Source: Nothopassalora personata (Eukaryota; Ascomycota; Dothideomycetes; Mycosphaerellales; Mycosphaerellaceae). Taken from it: 64,000 nt of DNA. The translations under genes were made by a program, and so were the position numbers. The notes under the pieces are model-generated. The model was given only the letters and a program-made list of their open reading frames with translations, was not told the DNA's origin and searched no databases. The stretch is taken from NCBI GenBank assembly GCA_033816765.1, contig CM066287.1, forward strand, positions 3,844,001 through 3,908,000, written 5' to 3'. Positions 54,401-64,000 of this stretch are shown here, piece by piece (position 1 is the first letter of the stretch; each line of letters starts with the position of its first letter).

Positions 54401-56010
54401 GCTTCTAGGTCGGTGGATTGCGCGCGAATATCTGCAAGATCCGCCACCGATATCTTGCGATATGACGAGGCGGAAGTGCCAACAAACGTTCCAATCCGAT
54501 AGGATGCTCCAATATCAGGTGCACGTCTAAGTAGTTCCGCGAGCGCTGTAACCTGCGCCCTGTATAGCAGATATGTCAGCACCTCTCAATGTGTCTCGTG
54601 AATGGACATTGTCGGAGTACTGACCTTTGCTGTACGAATATGACGCCTCTTGTCTCGTCCGAGCATTCCGCTCGTAGTATGCTCAGAAGATTCTCCGCCT
54701 TGCTCGTAATGGCAAGATCGGTGTGTACTTCGGAGATAGCCTGCTGTAAGATGGGATCGAACATGCGATTCAAATGCATCTTTTCCTTCTCTGCTAGTTC
54801 AGGCATCATTGTTGCGCCTGAAGCAGGACCATCTCGAAACCTGGCAATGCATTCGGTGACATACCACCTGGTCATAGAAGACCCCAGCTCGTCGTGTATT
54901 GAGAGTGCTCTTGCTCGCAAGCCACGAAGCTGCTCGTATGTGTAAGTCTTCTTCTTGCGTAGGATCTCGCCAAGCTCTTTCTGCGACCTCTCATCATCTT
55001 GCTGTAGTAGATCGACGATGTACGGATCGTTACGGAAATCGTACTCGTCAGCAGCTTTGGTGAGGATGCTGCACAGAAGGTCGTCATCCTTCGTGTCGTC
55101 CGCAGAGTAGATGATTGACATGACTTGCGGAGGTTTGACGTACTTCTCCAAATCTTCCCTGTTTTGCTTGGGAGTCACGGAAACGGCGTTCAAACTTCGT
55201 TCAATTTCCCTGTTGCGAGTTAACAGCTATAAAGTCTCTCAAGTCACGGGATGACGCACTCAAGGCTGCCCTTCTTAGAGTTCACTACTGGACTTGCGCT
55301 CAAGCCCAGTATGTGTGGCACATGTTGCCCCCCGAGCCGTGCAGGCTGATAATGCCGTTTGAGGATCCTGTTGTATGGGTGCTCCTTCGTTGCATGATGC
55401 GCTGCTAAGGATCAGACAAGTGAGTGCAGCAGCTGAGGGTCCTCAAAGTATACCTTCGTCGAAGATGCATAGTGAGAGCTTGCTAACTGTAACGAAAGCA
55501 TGATCAAGCGCGTCCGCGAGAATGGCGGGAGTGGATACCACGACCTGAACTTTAGCGAGTACAGCATCCCACACACCCTGCTCGCTCCAGTGCTCAATGC
55601 CGTCTGCGCCGAGCAGAGTGCGTATCTGATACGAAGGAAGGTGTTCTAGTAGCACTCGAGACTGCTGCTGCGCCAGCGCCACAGAAGGTGTCAGGAACCA
55701 GACAAGCTACATAGAAGGGTCAGAAGTCTGCCAGGTGACTTTTCCAAACTACACGATCAGGATGTGGAACCCAAATTACCTTGTTGGTGAGGTCTCGTTC
55801 AAGTTCTACAAGAATGCGAGCGATGGCGATAAGGGTTTTGCCACTGCCGGTGTCCATCTAGCGCGAACATGAGCTTGACGGTTCTGCCCATACCTTCTCG
55901 AGTCGGGCCAGCCTTACAGCCACAATTATGTTTCTGTCGATGCTGGCATCTAGCATCTCCTGCTGATAAGGTCGCAGTCTGATCGGTTCTGCTTCCATAT
56001 GGTTGTCCAT
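51424..56010 (-). CDS. dcl2: Dicer-like protein 2
   Basis: Seven exons: 55918-56010, 55780-55857, 55454-55706, 55260-55401, 54625-55209, 54322-54559 and 51424-54261. They sum to 4,227 bases (1,408 residues), with all introns GT-AG of 50-73 bp. Order: DExD/H helicase (ATP loop MDTGSGKT at 32-39, box II DEAHH near 140-144), second helicase lobe (NVLEEGID, then QRRGRARR), Dicer dimerisation domain (TYHVAATQALLTLENAKAHL), RNase IIIa (RLEYLGDSIL near 936), RNase IIIb (RLEFLGDSVLDM near 1116) and a short C-terminal dsRNA-binding-like region. No PAZ domain is obvious, as usual for fungal DCL2. It cuts dsRNA into small RNAs for gene silencing and antiviral defence. The start MDNHMEAE at 56010 is chosen. 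Confidence 0.94.
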
Positions 56011-56417
56011 GGTTGCGGCTTGGTGTAAGATAGTCTACGAGCGCAGGCCGTGATTTGGGCTGGTCCTGCCGCGCGTGTGTGGTTGAAGCAGCTCAGAGTC
56101 ACGAACAGATCAATGCCTTCATCAGACAACTCCACTATTAGTCATCAGCTGCCGCCACTTGGTGAGTGTGAACGTGAGCATGTGAGATGGATGCCGTGTT
56201 ATTTGAAGGTCAACACTCAGATGATGGGTCGTGGTGGGAGTTGGCCGCTTTTGTGTCGTCGAAGTCGTGTTGACGTGATTGAAGTTGTCGTGCCTAATGC
56301 TGCCAAAGGTGGAAGTCGCTTACTCGCGCACGGACCAAATACGTGCGAGTGGTAGAACTATTTCAGATGCGGTCTCCCCGTTGCTCGAGGTCATATCAGA
56401 AGGCCGTTGGATCCCTT
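56011..56417. other. Intergenic upstream of dcl2
   Basis: About 400 bases between the dcl2 start and the stop of the SET gene on the same strand. No gene recognised. Confidence 0.5.
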
Positions 56418-57518
56418 TCATTGCGGCCACCTCACTATGTAGCTGCCCCCGGCATCCGTCTCGATAGCAGGAATTATGAGCGGGCCTTGCTTTTGAGCGA
56501 ATTGTGCCAATTTCCGAAGGCGTTTGGATGTAGCTGGACTGCCTGTTCCAGTCATACGCGCCTCCCATGCCAGCGCCTCTTCGAGGAGCGATAGCACGCT
56601 CCTCCTGTCTGCCTCACGCTTCTGTACGAGCAGAATCTTGGCCTGAAGCATTCCCAGCCGATCGTATAGGTCAGGTAGCGTTGGCACCAGTTCTGACGTC
56701 TCCTTCGCCCGTTGAACAGCAGCTTGACCCAGACGTCCCACGTCGTTCAGCTCCTTCATTGTGATCGCGTTCCGCTGCATCACTGCCGTTTGGCGAGATG
56801 CAAAGTCTCTACACATCCTCCGCTGCGACTCACTGTCTTGGAACTCACCCGAGCTCTGATCACAACCGGAACATCGACAAGTGAAACCCCATTTCTGCGC
56901 CTTCGCTTGTCGCTCCGGGAAAGCCAGGAGAATACTGAAGTAAGAGATTTGTATCTCTTCGCCCGCTGCCAATGATCTGAGCGCATGCACCACCATGCGA
57001 CCAGAGGAGCCGTCAGGATAGAAGCACACATGCGCATTGGGAGAGCAAGAATGGTTGATTCTGGCAACATTTGGGAAGAGCGCACGATGACAGGAGCCGC
57101 GCCCATCGCCCACATCAATGTTGAATGCGTTACTCTGCATGATACCGGCCACCTGAGCCATTTCATGCAACTTTTCTTGGCCAAACCCTCGTTGCAGGAG
57201 CTTGTTTTTCAGTAGCGCATCGCGAGAAGTGTTCGCGTGGTGACTCAAATTCAGATATCTCTCTTGATCGTTGCGGTCTAACCTAGTGAACTGTTGATAC
57301 AGCTCAGGAAGGTCATCCCCAGGTGCCATCAAAATGAGCGGAGCGTCCGAGAGCAACATGGAGAATGGCTCTATAGGTCGAGCAGCGAAGAGCCCAAGTC
57401 CACTGCCTTCCTTGGACCGTCGCACTTTTGTTAATGGTGAACCCAGTAGCAGTGACGAGGGAGTTGCACATCCAGAGAGCCATTGCTTGACGCTGGCTGC
57501 TTGACAGCTCATTGTCAT
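56418..57518 (-). CDS. SET-domain protein (probable lysine methyltransferase)
   Basis: 366 residues in one exon. A SET domain starts near residue 30 (GSGLGLFAARPIEPFSMLL) and contains RINHSCSPNAHVCF, the conserved NHSCxPN motif, and GEEIQISYF. A post-SET-like Cys cluster (CRCSGC) follows. The C-terminal half is helical, TPR-like. This is the SMYD-related fungal type without a MYND finger. The family transfers methyl groups from AdoMet to lysines of histones or other proteins; the substrate is unknown. The start may be M1 or M3, and an upstream exon cannot be excluded. Confidence 0.85.
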   Translation of the reverse strand: MTMSCQAASVKQWLSGCATPSSLLLGSPLTKVRRSKEGSGLGLFAARPIEPFSMLLSDAPLILMAPGDDLPELYQQFTRLDRNDQERYLNLSHHANTSRDALLKNKLLQRGFGQEKLHEMAQVAGIMQSNAFNIDVGDGRGSCHRALFPNVARINHSCSPNAHVCFYPDGSSGRMVVHALRSLAAGEEIQISYFSILLAFPERQAKAQKWGFTCRCSGCDQSSGEFQDSESQRRMCRDFASRQTAVMQRNAITMKELNDVGRLGQAAVQRAKETSELVPTLPDLYDRLGMLQAKILLVQKREADRRSVLSLLEEALAWEARMTGTGSPATSKRLRKLAQFAQKQGPLIIPAIETDAGGSYIVRWPQ

Positions 57519-58243
57519 CCACAGCGAGCGCAGTCTGACGTGCTTGAGTTATTAGTCTCAGTAGAGATTCTGTCAATCTGCCATGACTGACGAGTCGTGC
57601 GGCCAGAGAGGGGCCTCGCGCAAGGACTTGAAGTCCAGAGATCAAAAGGTCATGCCCACTCGATGCATGCCACGGGATTGTGCGCGCTGTGAACAGAGTC
57701 TAGAGTTGATGTGTTATCCGTTGTGGAAGTCGAGCTTCAATTGCTTTCGAGACGCTCGTGCCGACTGCCGAATCCATCCCGAGCCGGCGATGCGGGTTCC
57801 GGGGAAGTAACGACAGCGATGAGAGCACCTCGAGGAGAATACAGCTCTCGGGTCCGGAGTCTGCGCACCAGACTATTGCGACGCGCGGCCACTGGAAGCA
57901 AGGAATCCGGTATGCAGTCATCCAAGGTCATGTCCATATCTTATTGAAGCAAATATCGTACAGATGCTATACCATATAACCATATAATCCTTCCTGCGCC
58001 ACCAACATTTGCAGATTAGCATTGCTTTCTACGCTCTCGCAGACCAAGAGCAGTGGTACTGAGCTCTTCTCGAGATGACGGGGCTCTGAGGTTCTTTCTC
58101 CAGACACCAAACACAATCAGAACGCCGCGCTGTAAAGTCAAAGTATCAAGGGGTAGTCGCAATGTTCATAAACAACGCACAAACAAAGGAAGCCGCACCA
58201 GCCACGCTTTCCTTCCAAACGCCGTAGGCACAACCTAACGTGG
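57519..58243. other. Intergenic between SET gene start and PtaB-like gene end
   Basis: About 725 bases; no gene recognised. Several 60-110-codon frames on both strands lack features. Confidence 0.5.
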
Positions 58244-60671
58244 TCAAGGTTTCGGCTTCTTCGCCATGCGAGGACTTGGTTTGACCCTGTTGGAATTGTC
58301 TGGGCCACCGCTATCGTCTGCTTCAAGCTTGACGGTACTTCGTCGTCGCTTGGCGCCAGTGTTGTTCATATTGGGACTTGTATTGGCGCTAGCAACGCTG
58401 CTGTTGGTGCCTTGTTGGCTATGCTGTGGGACCATAGGTGGTGCGGCCATATTCGACTGGTGAGGTGACGGCGTGTGTGAATTCGGCATGTTCATGTTGG
58501 GTGCCAGGTTGCCAGGGTGATTGCCCAGATGTGGCGAGCCATTCATGCCGTTGGGGAGGTTCAAGTTGGCCACAGAAGGTGAAGCATATGGTCCAGCTTG
58601 GCCGTTCTGCGGCATTTGCATATTACCCATACTTGGTGTTCTCACTCCTTGTGGGACGCCATTTGGTGGAAGGTTGATCTGCGGGTTGCCGCCTTGCAGT
58701 GGTTGACCATTGGGTTGCGCCTCTGACTGTGCTGCAAGTTGTTCCAGTGCTTGTTCCGGCCGAATCTTTCTCTCCTGCGCGCACCACATGAGATCAGACA
58801 TCATGTTCATTGTTTCACCGATCTGTATTCCGTCAGTTCGTACTCAAGCCAGAGCGCATCAGAGCGAGTCGCTTACCTCCAAGAAATGCTGCACTTTGGA
58901 AGAGACACCATATGTGCCCCTCGGTGCTTTTGGGAAATGATCAATGGTTAGCCGATCTTGCTGTTCCTGCATTTTCTGCTGAGCTTTGGGCAATTTGTTC
59001 TTGGCCAATTTCGGTGACTTGTTGACGGGAAAGGAGGGTGACCAGTCGCTGACCACCTTCTCGATCTGTGATCGAGAGATTATCTCGTCTGTGTTCGTAG
59101 TCGAGAATTGAAGACACTCAATGGCATCGCTGCCAGCGCTGAACAAGACTTGCAGGGACCCGGCCATCTCCAAACGGGCACCGTTCGGATACGAGACTGA
59201 GAATATGGCGTTTTGGCAGACAACTTGGTGGCTACCGGTGGGGTGCGGGACTTCGCGAGCATTTTCGGTGTGTAACCGCAATGAGGTCGCTCCGGAGTCG
59301 AAGTATGTCCAGAAGTATCGGGCCACATTAGGCCGCAGAACCTCGTACGTCTTGTTGGCTTTCCCGGCCGGGTTGTTGTCGAAGCTATGAACCAGGCGGC
59401 CTTCGGGTGCGAAATGTTTATCCACTAAACTGTTCCAGGTCGCAATCTGGTTGCCGCTTTCCTCAGTGAACTGACCCAGATGATCGCTGAAGCTCATCAG
59501 TCTCAAAATGAACATTCCTCCTTGAGCGTTCGAAACTTGCTGATTTGCACTTTGATTCTGCATAGCTTGCTGTTGTCGTGCTTGAAGCAATTGTTGTCGC
59601 TGGATCATGGCTATCCGTTGTTGTTGCTGCATCGACTGAGGTGTATTTTGAGCCGTTGCCTGTTGACCTTGTTGAGCAGCTTGCTGATTTGGCGCCTGCC
59701 CTTGTTGCGCCGGACCTTGAGGCTGATGTTGTTGCTGGCTAGCTTGAGCTTGCTCATTTGGATTGGCCATTCGAGATTGAGGTCGTATTTGCTGAGGATT
59801 GCCTGGTTGTGCTTGAGGGTTTTGCGGAGTTGACTGCCCCTGGTTGCTCTGCTGGGAATTGACGTGCTGCATCGCCATCTGCTGTTGCAATTGAGACTGC
59901 TGTTGCTGCTGTGCCTGGGCTTGCATCCGCTGCTGGTGGAGAGCCATCTGCTGCTGCATTAGATGTGCCGGTAATTGGACAGATTGCCCTCCCGCTTGCT
60001 GCTGCTGCTGCTGCTGTTGTTGTTGTTGTTGCGCTTGCTGCGCGTGCTGCATTTGGACCATCTGCTGTGGTGTGAGTTGCATGACTTGATGCATGCCTCC
60101 CATTCCGTTCTGAGCGGCAGCTTGCTGCTGGAGCATTTGTTGCTGTTGATGGCGCATACGCAACATATGCTGCTGCTGCTGCTGCATCAATTGAGGGTTA
60201 TTTTGCACTGCACATCTCGTGTTAGCATGCTGTTTGCTTTCGTATAGCGGTCGGGCAGAATCATCGCTGTTCTGTTGCATAAACAGCAGCGCTTTCTGCA
60301 TAGTATGGTGCAGCGCGCATGGGCCTGGACTTACTCTGCTGCATCAGAGCATGCTGTTGCATTTGCTGCTGCGGCGTCATATGGCTCAGGGCCTGCTGTC
60401 CGGGCATGCCACCCGCCACACTCTGGCCTCCCATCTGCGCCTGCATCATGCCACCTGGGTGCTGGGCGCCCATTCCCCCAGGGCCCAAGCCTTGTGCACC
60501 CGGCTGCATGCCCATCATCGCACCCGGCTGGCTGACATGCGGTGCACCGGAGACTCCAGTGTGCATCTGCATGGGTTGACCCATATGCCCGGGCGTCGGT
60601 GCCATGCCTGGGTGTCCGTGAGGCAAACCTGGATGCCCGACTCCAGGCGTGGGTTGGTATGCTGCCATCAT
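58244..60671 (-). CDS. ptaB: LIM-domain-binding co-regulator, PtaB/Mfg1 homologue
   Basis: Exons 60335-60671, 58877-60207 and 58244-58822 (introns 127 and 54 bp) give 748 residues. The N-terminal 340 residues are Gln/Met/Gly/Pro-rich with long CAG/CAA-type Gln runs. The conserved LIM-binding (LDB) region runs from about 345 to 545 (FSDHLGQFTEESGNQIATWN, then RYFWTYFDSGATSLRLHTEN). The tail is Asn/Pro/Met-rich and ends in a basic, nuclear-localisation-like stretch (AKRRRS, RMAKKPKP). In Aspergillus PtaB partners SomA (Flo8) and in yeasts Mfg1 partners Flo8 to control adhesion and filamentation; the same role is inferred here. Confidence 0.9.
59997..60036. repeat. CAG/CAA trinucleotide run encoding polyglutamine
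   Basis: A CTG then TTG run on the plus strand inside the PtaB-like coding region, encoding an uninterrupted stretch of about a dozen Gln residues. It is a likely length-variable site. Confidence 0.8.
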
Positions 60672-62723
60672 CTTGCTGCGCGACTCCTCGTGCGCGCTGC
60701 CCGTCGGCAAGTGGTGGGCGAGGGCAGTCCGGTGTCGTCGCGGACTACCGTCTTCGGCTCGCGAGCCGTCGGCCTAGGGAGGGTCGAACAGCTGTCTGAA
60801 GGGCAAACGCCAGATGCATAGGGCGATAGTGCGCCTATAACTGTTCTTGCATGGGACAGGACGACCACGTGCTCCGGTCGGCTCCAGCAGCGGGCAAGCG
60901 AAGCACGGAGCTGGCCGAATCGTCGGAAACACTATATGGCCTGCTGGTGGCGCGGCGTGCCAGAGAGCTGTTCGGGAGCGGCGCGGTGCGGTGCGGTGCA
61001 GTGTAAAAGTGGTTGTGTCGATCGATGCCGGTCGTGAGCTTATACAGGACAGGATAGGATGCGATGGGTTTCCCGCAAAGCTGGGTCGCGAACGAGGACG
61101 GGCTGGCTGGCTGTTTGGGCTGGCTGGCTGTTTGGGCTGGCTGGCTGGCTGGGCTGGGGCTTCGCTCAGTGAGACAACAGCAGCGCGACACTCGGCCGAC
61201 AGACAATTAGATGGGGTATCCCCAAACAAGGAGTGATAGCTAGCGTAGGTGATAGGCCCTGGGTAGGGGAGTCCGGCGGTGTTGGAAGGGAAGGGCGCGA
61301 TACGATGCGCGAGAATCGCAGACGCTGGACAGCAACGATGTTATGCCGGCACGTGACATCCCGGTCCAAGCTCAATCTTCTCATAATAATTTCTCGGCTT
61401 CAAACTTGTTGCTTCCTGCAACACACCACCACCATCACTTCCACACAGCACACCCGCGACTCGGTAAGTCTACTCCCCGCCCGCACCTCCCTCCTGCTCG
61501 AGAGATGATACACCATAAGTTGTCTTCTTTTCCCAGCCGATTCGACCTTGAAGAAATCAGACTGTCCGTCCGCCTTCGCCGGCGGATGTATACTAGCCAG
61601 TAACCTTTGCCTGACACGCAGCCGCATCCTCGCAATACAGCCTCTTCTAATTGCATGCCGACTCCTGCTAATTGCCGAGACTGCAGATGTCCCACTGACC
61701 TCGCCCGTCGATCCGCCTGAGCAGCTGCCTCAACCGTCACCCTCTCATCCTCAGCTATCGCAGCTTGTCCGCAGCACATACTGTACAGCCCCGCGAAAAG
61801 GACTCTGCTGCGATTTCTACACGGAGGCTTCTCCAGACCGCGTCTGACATCTCTCCGTCGGCGCGCTACCTCCCACAATACGCCGTGCACGTGTATGATG
61901 GGAGGTAGCGACACAACAGGTTAGTGCTCTCCTGTCCACCACCTCCCTCGACCTGCGCTACCCGCACGTCGGCTGGATGATGAAAAACTTTTCCACATTC
62001 GCAGTTTCCACTCGAGCCATCGACACGAACCTACTTAGATGGCAGATGAGGGGCAATTCTTCCTTGGATGTCTGACCCAGCTATTCACAAACACACTTAT
62101 GCCATGCATATTCGGTTGAAGATCATCAGCTGACGTATCATAGACAGATCTCTTTGAAGTCCTCGACAAGTGATAGCAGCAACAGGTGATGCCGGGGATA
62201 CAAGGTAGGTGCGGAGGTCTCGTGAGCATGGTCTGTCATTTTGTGTACTTCAAGATAGCCTTTCACAATAAAACTCATGCTGCTCCATCAATTGCCTCCA
62301 TAAACTGCTCCACTTCTATACGAACCAACGCACCGACGTCCTTGCAAGTGGCTCACTACCAACACCAGCTCTTAGTTGGTATCACTAGTGAGGTCTGGCG
62401 CAGTCTTCAAAAGGTTTATCAGCATGCGCCGGTGGTGAGAGATTTGCTGGATCGTCTGTTTGACCGATGACTGGTGTGAGTATGGGCCATGTGGTTGAGT
62501 CGCTTCTTCTTCCTCTGAATCAGATTGATGCTGTCCTACCCAGACAGTCGACCCAGAGGCGATCAGACACCGTCGTGGCTTAAAGTGGAATAGAATGGCT
62601 TTGAAGCAAGCCAGCACAAGGATCGAGTATTGAGTACATCTTACATGCGCCTGGTGCCAATAATATACCTGGACAGACTACTTTGGACAGACTACTTTAA
62701 ACACATACTTCTCTCGGACCTTT
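60672..62723. other. Long upstream region of the PtaB-like gene
   Basis: About 2 kb between the PtaB-like start and the 3' end of the V-ATPase gene, both on the minus strand. It holds the GGCT-rich tandem repeat at 61100-61160. C/T-rich, promoter-like sequence lies around 61400-61900. No gene recognised; frames of up to 159 codons have no features. Confidence 0.5.
61100..61160. repeat. GGCT-rich minisatellite
   Basis: Two tandem copies of the 17-base unit GGGCTGGCTGGCTGTTT (61100-61133), then a degenerate GGCT run to 61160, about 430 bases upstream of the PtaB-like start codon. Confidence 0.85.
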
Positions 62724-64000
62724 CTATGCATCAATCAAATTCTGCTCGCCGTTCTGCTGCTCGCCATTCTGCTTCGGCTGGCTCTCCTCCGAATTGTCTT
62801 GTGTGTCCTTGTTGCCCTTCTTCGACTGCCTCTGGTAGTATTGGTCCAGGACCTTCTTGGGGATACGGTTGAGCAACTCCTTGGGATAGATTCGAAGTAG
62901 CTCCCATGCCTGGTCCAAACCGTCGAAGATATCTCGCTTCTCGTATGCTCCTTGCGAGATGTATGTCTTCTCAAACTTCTCCAGGAATTCCAGAGATAGC
63001 TTGTCTTCGTTGGAGAGCGCTTCCTCTCCGACGACTGCCTTCATGCTGGCAGCGTCACGACCGATAGCGTATTTGGCGTAAAGCTGGTTGGAGACATCCG
63101 AGTGATCCTTTCGTGTGTGGCCTTCACCGATGGCAGACTTCATCAGTCGGGACAGTGATGGCAGCACGTTGATTGGTGGGTAGACACCCTTGTTGTACAG
63201 AGGTCGGTCGACGAAGATTTGACCCTCCGTGATGTAGCCAGTAAGATCAGGAATAGGATGTGTGATGTCTACCAAATGGATCAGCATGAATCCAGACGAC
63301 CGGAAGTGTCTGACTTACCCTCGTTCGGCATGGTCAGGATGGGAATCTGTGTGATTGAACCATTTCGTCCTTGCACTCGGCCAGCACGCTCGTAGATTGT
63401 GGACAAATCAGTATACATGTAACCCGGATACCCACGACGGCCAGGTACTTCTTCTCTTGCCGCAGAAACCTCACGAAGAGCATCGCAGTAGGAAGAAAGA
63501 TCCGTCAGAATGACCAGAACGTGCTTCTCCAACTGGTAGGCGTAGTACTCTGCTGTCGTCAGGGCAAGACGTGGTGTGATGATACGCTCGATGGTTGGGT
63601 CGTTGGCCAGGTTGAGGAAGAGGGACACGCGCTCCATGCTACCGTTCTCTTCGAAGTCCTTGGTGAAGAAACGGGCAGTCTCCAGGTTGACACCCATGGC
63701 ACCGAACACAATGGAGAAGTTCTCTTCGTGGCCGTCGTGTGTTCCCTTGTTCGTGACGCCTTGTTGAGCCGCCTGGTTGACGAGACCAGCCTGTCTACAG
63801 ATTTGAGCAGCAATTTCGTTGTGAGGCAGACCGGCGGACGAGAAGATGGGGATCTTCTGCCCACGTGCGATGGAGTTCATGGTGTCAATGGCCGAGATTC
63901 CAGTCATGATCATCTCCTCTGGATACACACGGCTGTATGGGTTAATCGGGGAGCCGTTGATATCGAGGTAGTCCTCGGCCAGCACCTTGGGTCCCTTGTC
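62724..64000 (-). CDS. VMA2: V-type ATPase subunit B, 3' part
   Basis: Exons 63319-64000 (open to the window edge) and 62724-63268 around a canonical 50-bp intron. The visible 408 residues include [40 protein letters not shown], the highly conserved [20 protein letters not shown] and [20 protein letters not shown], diagnostic for the non-catalytic B subunit of the vacuolar H+-ATPase V1 sector. The subunit shares the nucleotide site with subunit A in the pump that acidifies vacuoles. The C-terminal tail is charged with a repeated NGEQ. The N-terminal ~100 residues lie beyond the window. Confidence 0.96.

Noticed and set aside
1..64000. tRNA and rRNA genes
   Set aside because: I looked for A-box/B-box pairs and rRNA-like blocks by eye and saw none; a covariance-model scan would settle it.

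Overview
This is a 64-kb stretch of nuclear DNA from a filamentous ascomycete (Pezizomycotina). A Dothideomycete is plausible, but that is inference from gene style, not proven. The evidence is eukaryotic genes with short 50-130 bp GT-AG introns, typical fungal families (bifunctional ARG5,6 protein, MRS2, Dicer-like 2, RAD7, a LIM-domain-binding PtaB/Mfg1 homologue), and a transposon island bearing the signature of repeat-induced point mutation (RIP): CpA and TpG almost completely turned into TpA.

Layout. 1-5.5 kb: the 3' part of ARG5,6, a mitochondrial Mg channel gene (MRS2-like) and an MFS sugar transporter gene. 5.8-22.2 kb: a gene-free island that resolves into a stack of nested transposons. 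A Fot1/pogo-type DNA transposon (1.83 kb net, perfect 46-bp terminal inverted repeats, TA duplication) has its transposase split by a chromodomain Ty3/gypsy element with 162-bp LTRs ('A', 6.8 kb net, TTACG duplication). Element A contains a second, 6,979-bp chromodomain Ty3/gypsy element with 442-bp LTRs ('B', CTTAG duplication) and two solo LTRs of a third family (ACAAG and CATCG duplications). The whole stack may lie inside a roughly 160-bp MITE that landed in a CAGTA microsatellite. Both gypsy elements run on the minus strand. B also carries a plus-strand reading frame between pol and its 3' LTR.

22.9-34.4 kb: a 1,494-residue secreted/membrane protein of unknown family, a small secreted Cys-rich protein, a truncated aldo/keto reductase copy, a GH13 alpha-glucosidase and an F-box protein. 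35.8-39 kb: a CIA30-domain protein with a C-terminal membrane tail and a bZIP factor. 42.1-51.3 kb: RAD7, an HSP70-like ATPase, a coiled-coil protein, a RING-CH membrane E3 ligase and proteasome subunit alpha-2. 51.4-60.7 kb: Dicer-like 2, a SET-domain protein and the PtaB homologue, all on the minus strand. 62.7-64 kb: the 3' part of V-ATPase subunit B.

The genes do not form one pathway; most are housekeeping loci. A loose theme is genome defence and repair: a RIP-mutated transposon stack, a Dicer and a nucleotide-excision-repair factor lie in the same window, but no functional link is shown. Exon junctions were inferred by eye from splice signals, reading phase and family motifs. For each multi-exon model except the window-edge V-ATPase gene, I checked that summed exon length is divisible by three.
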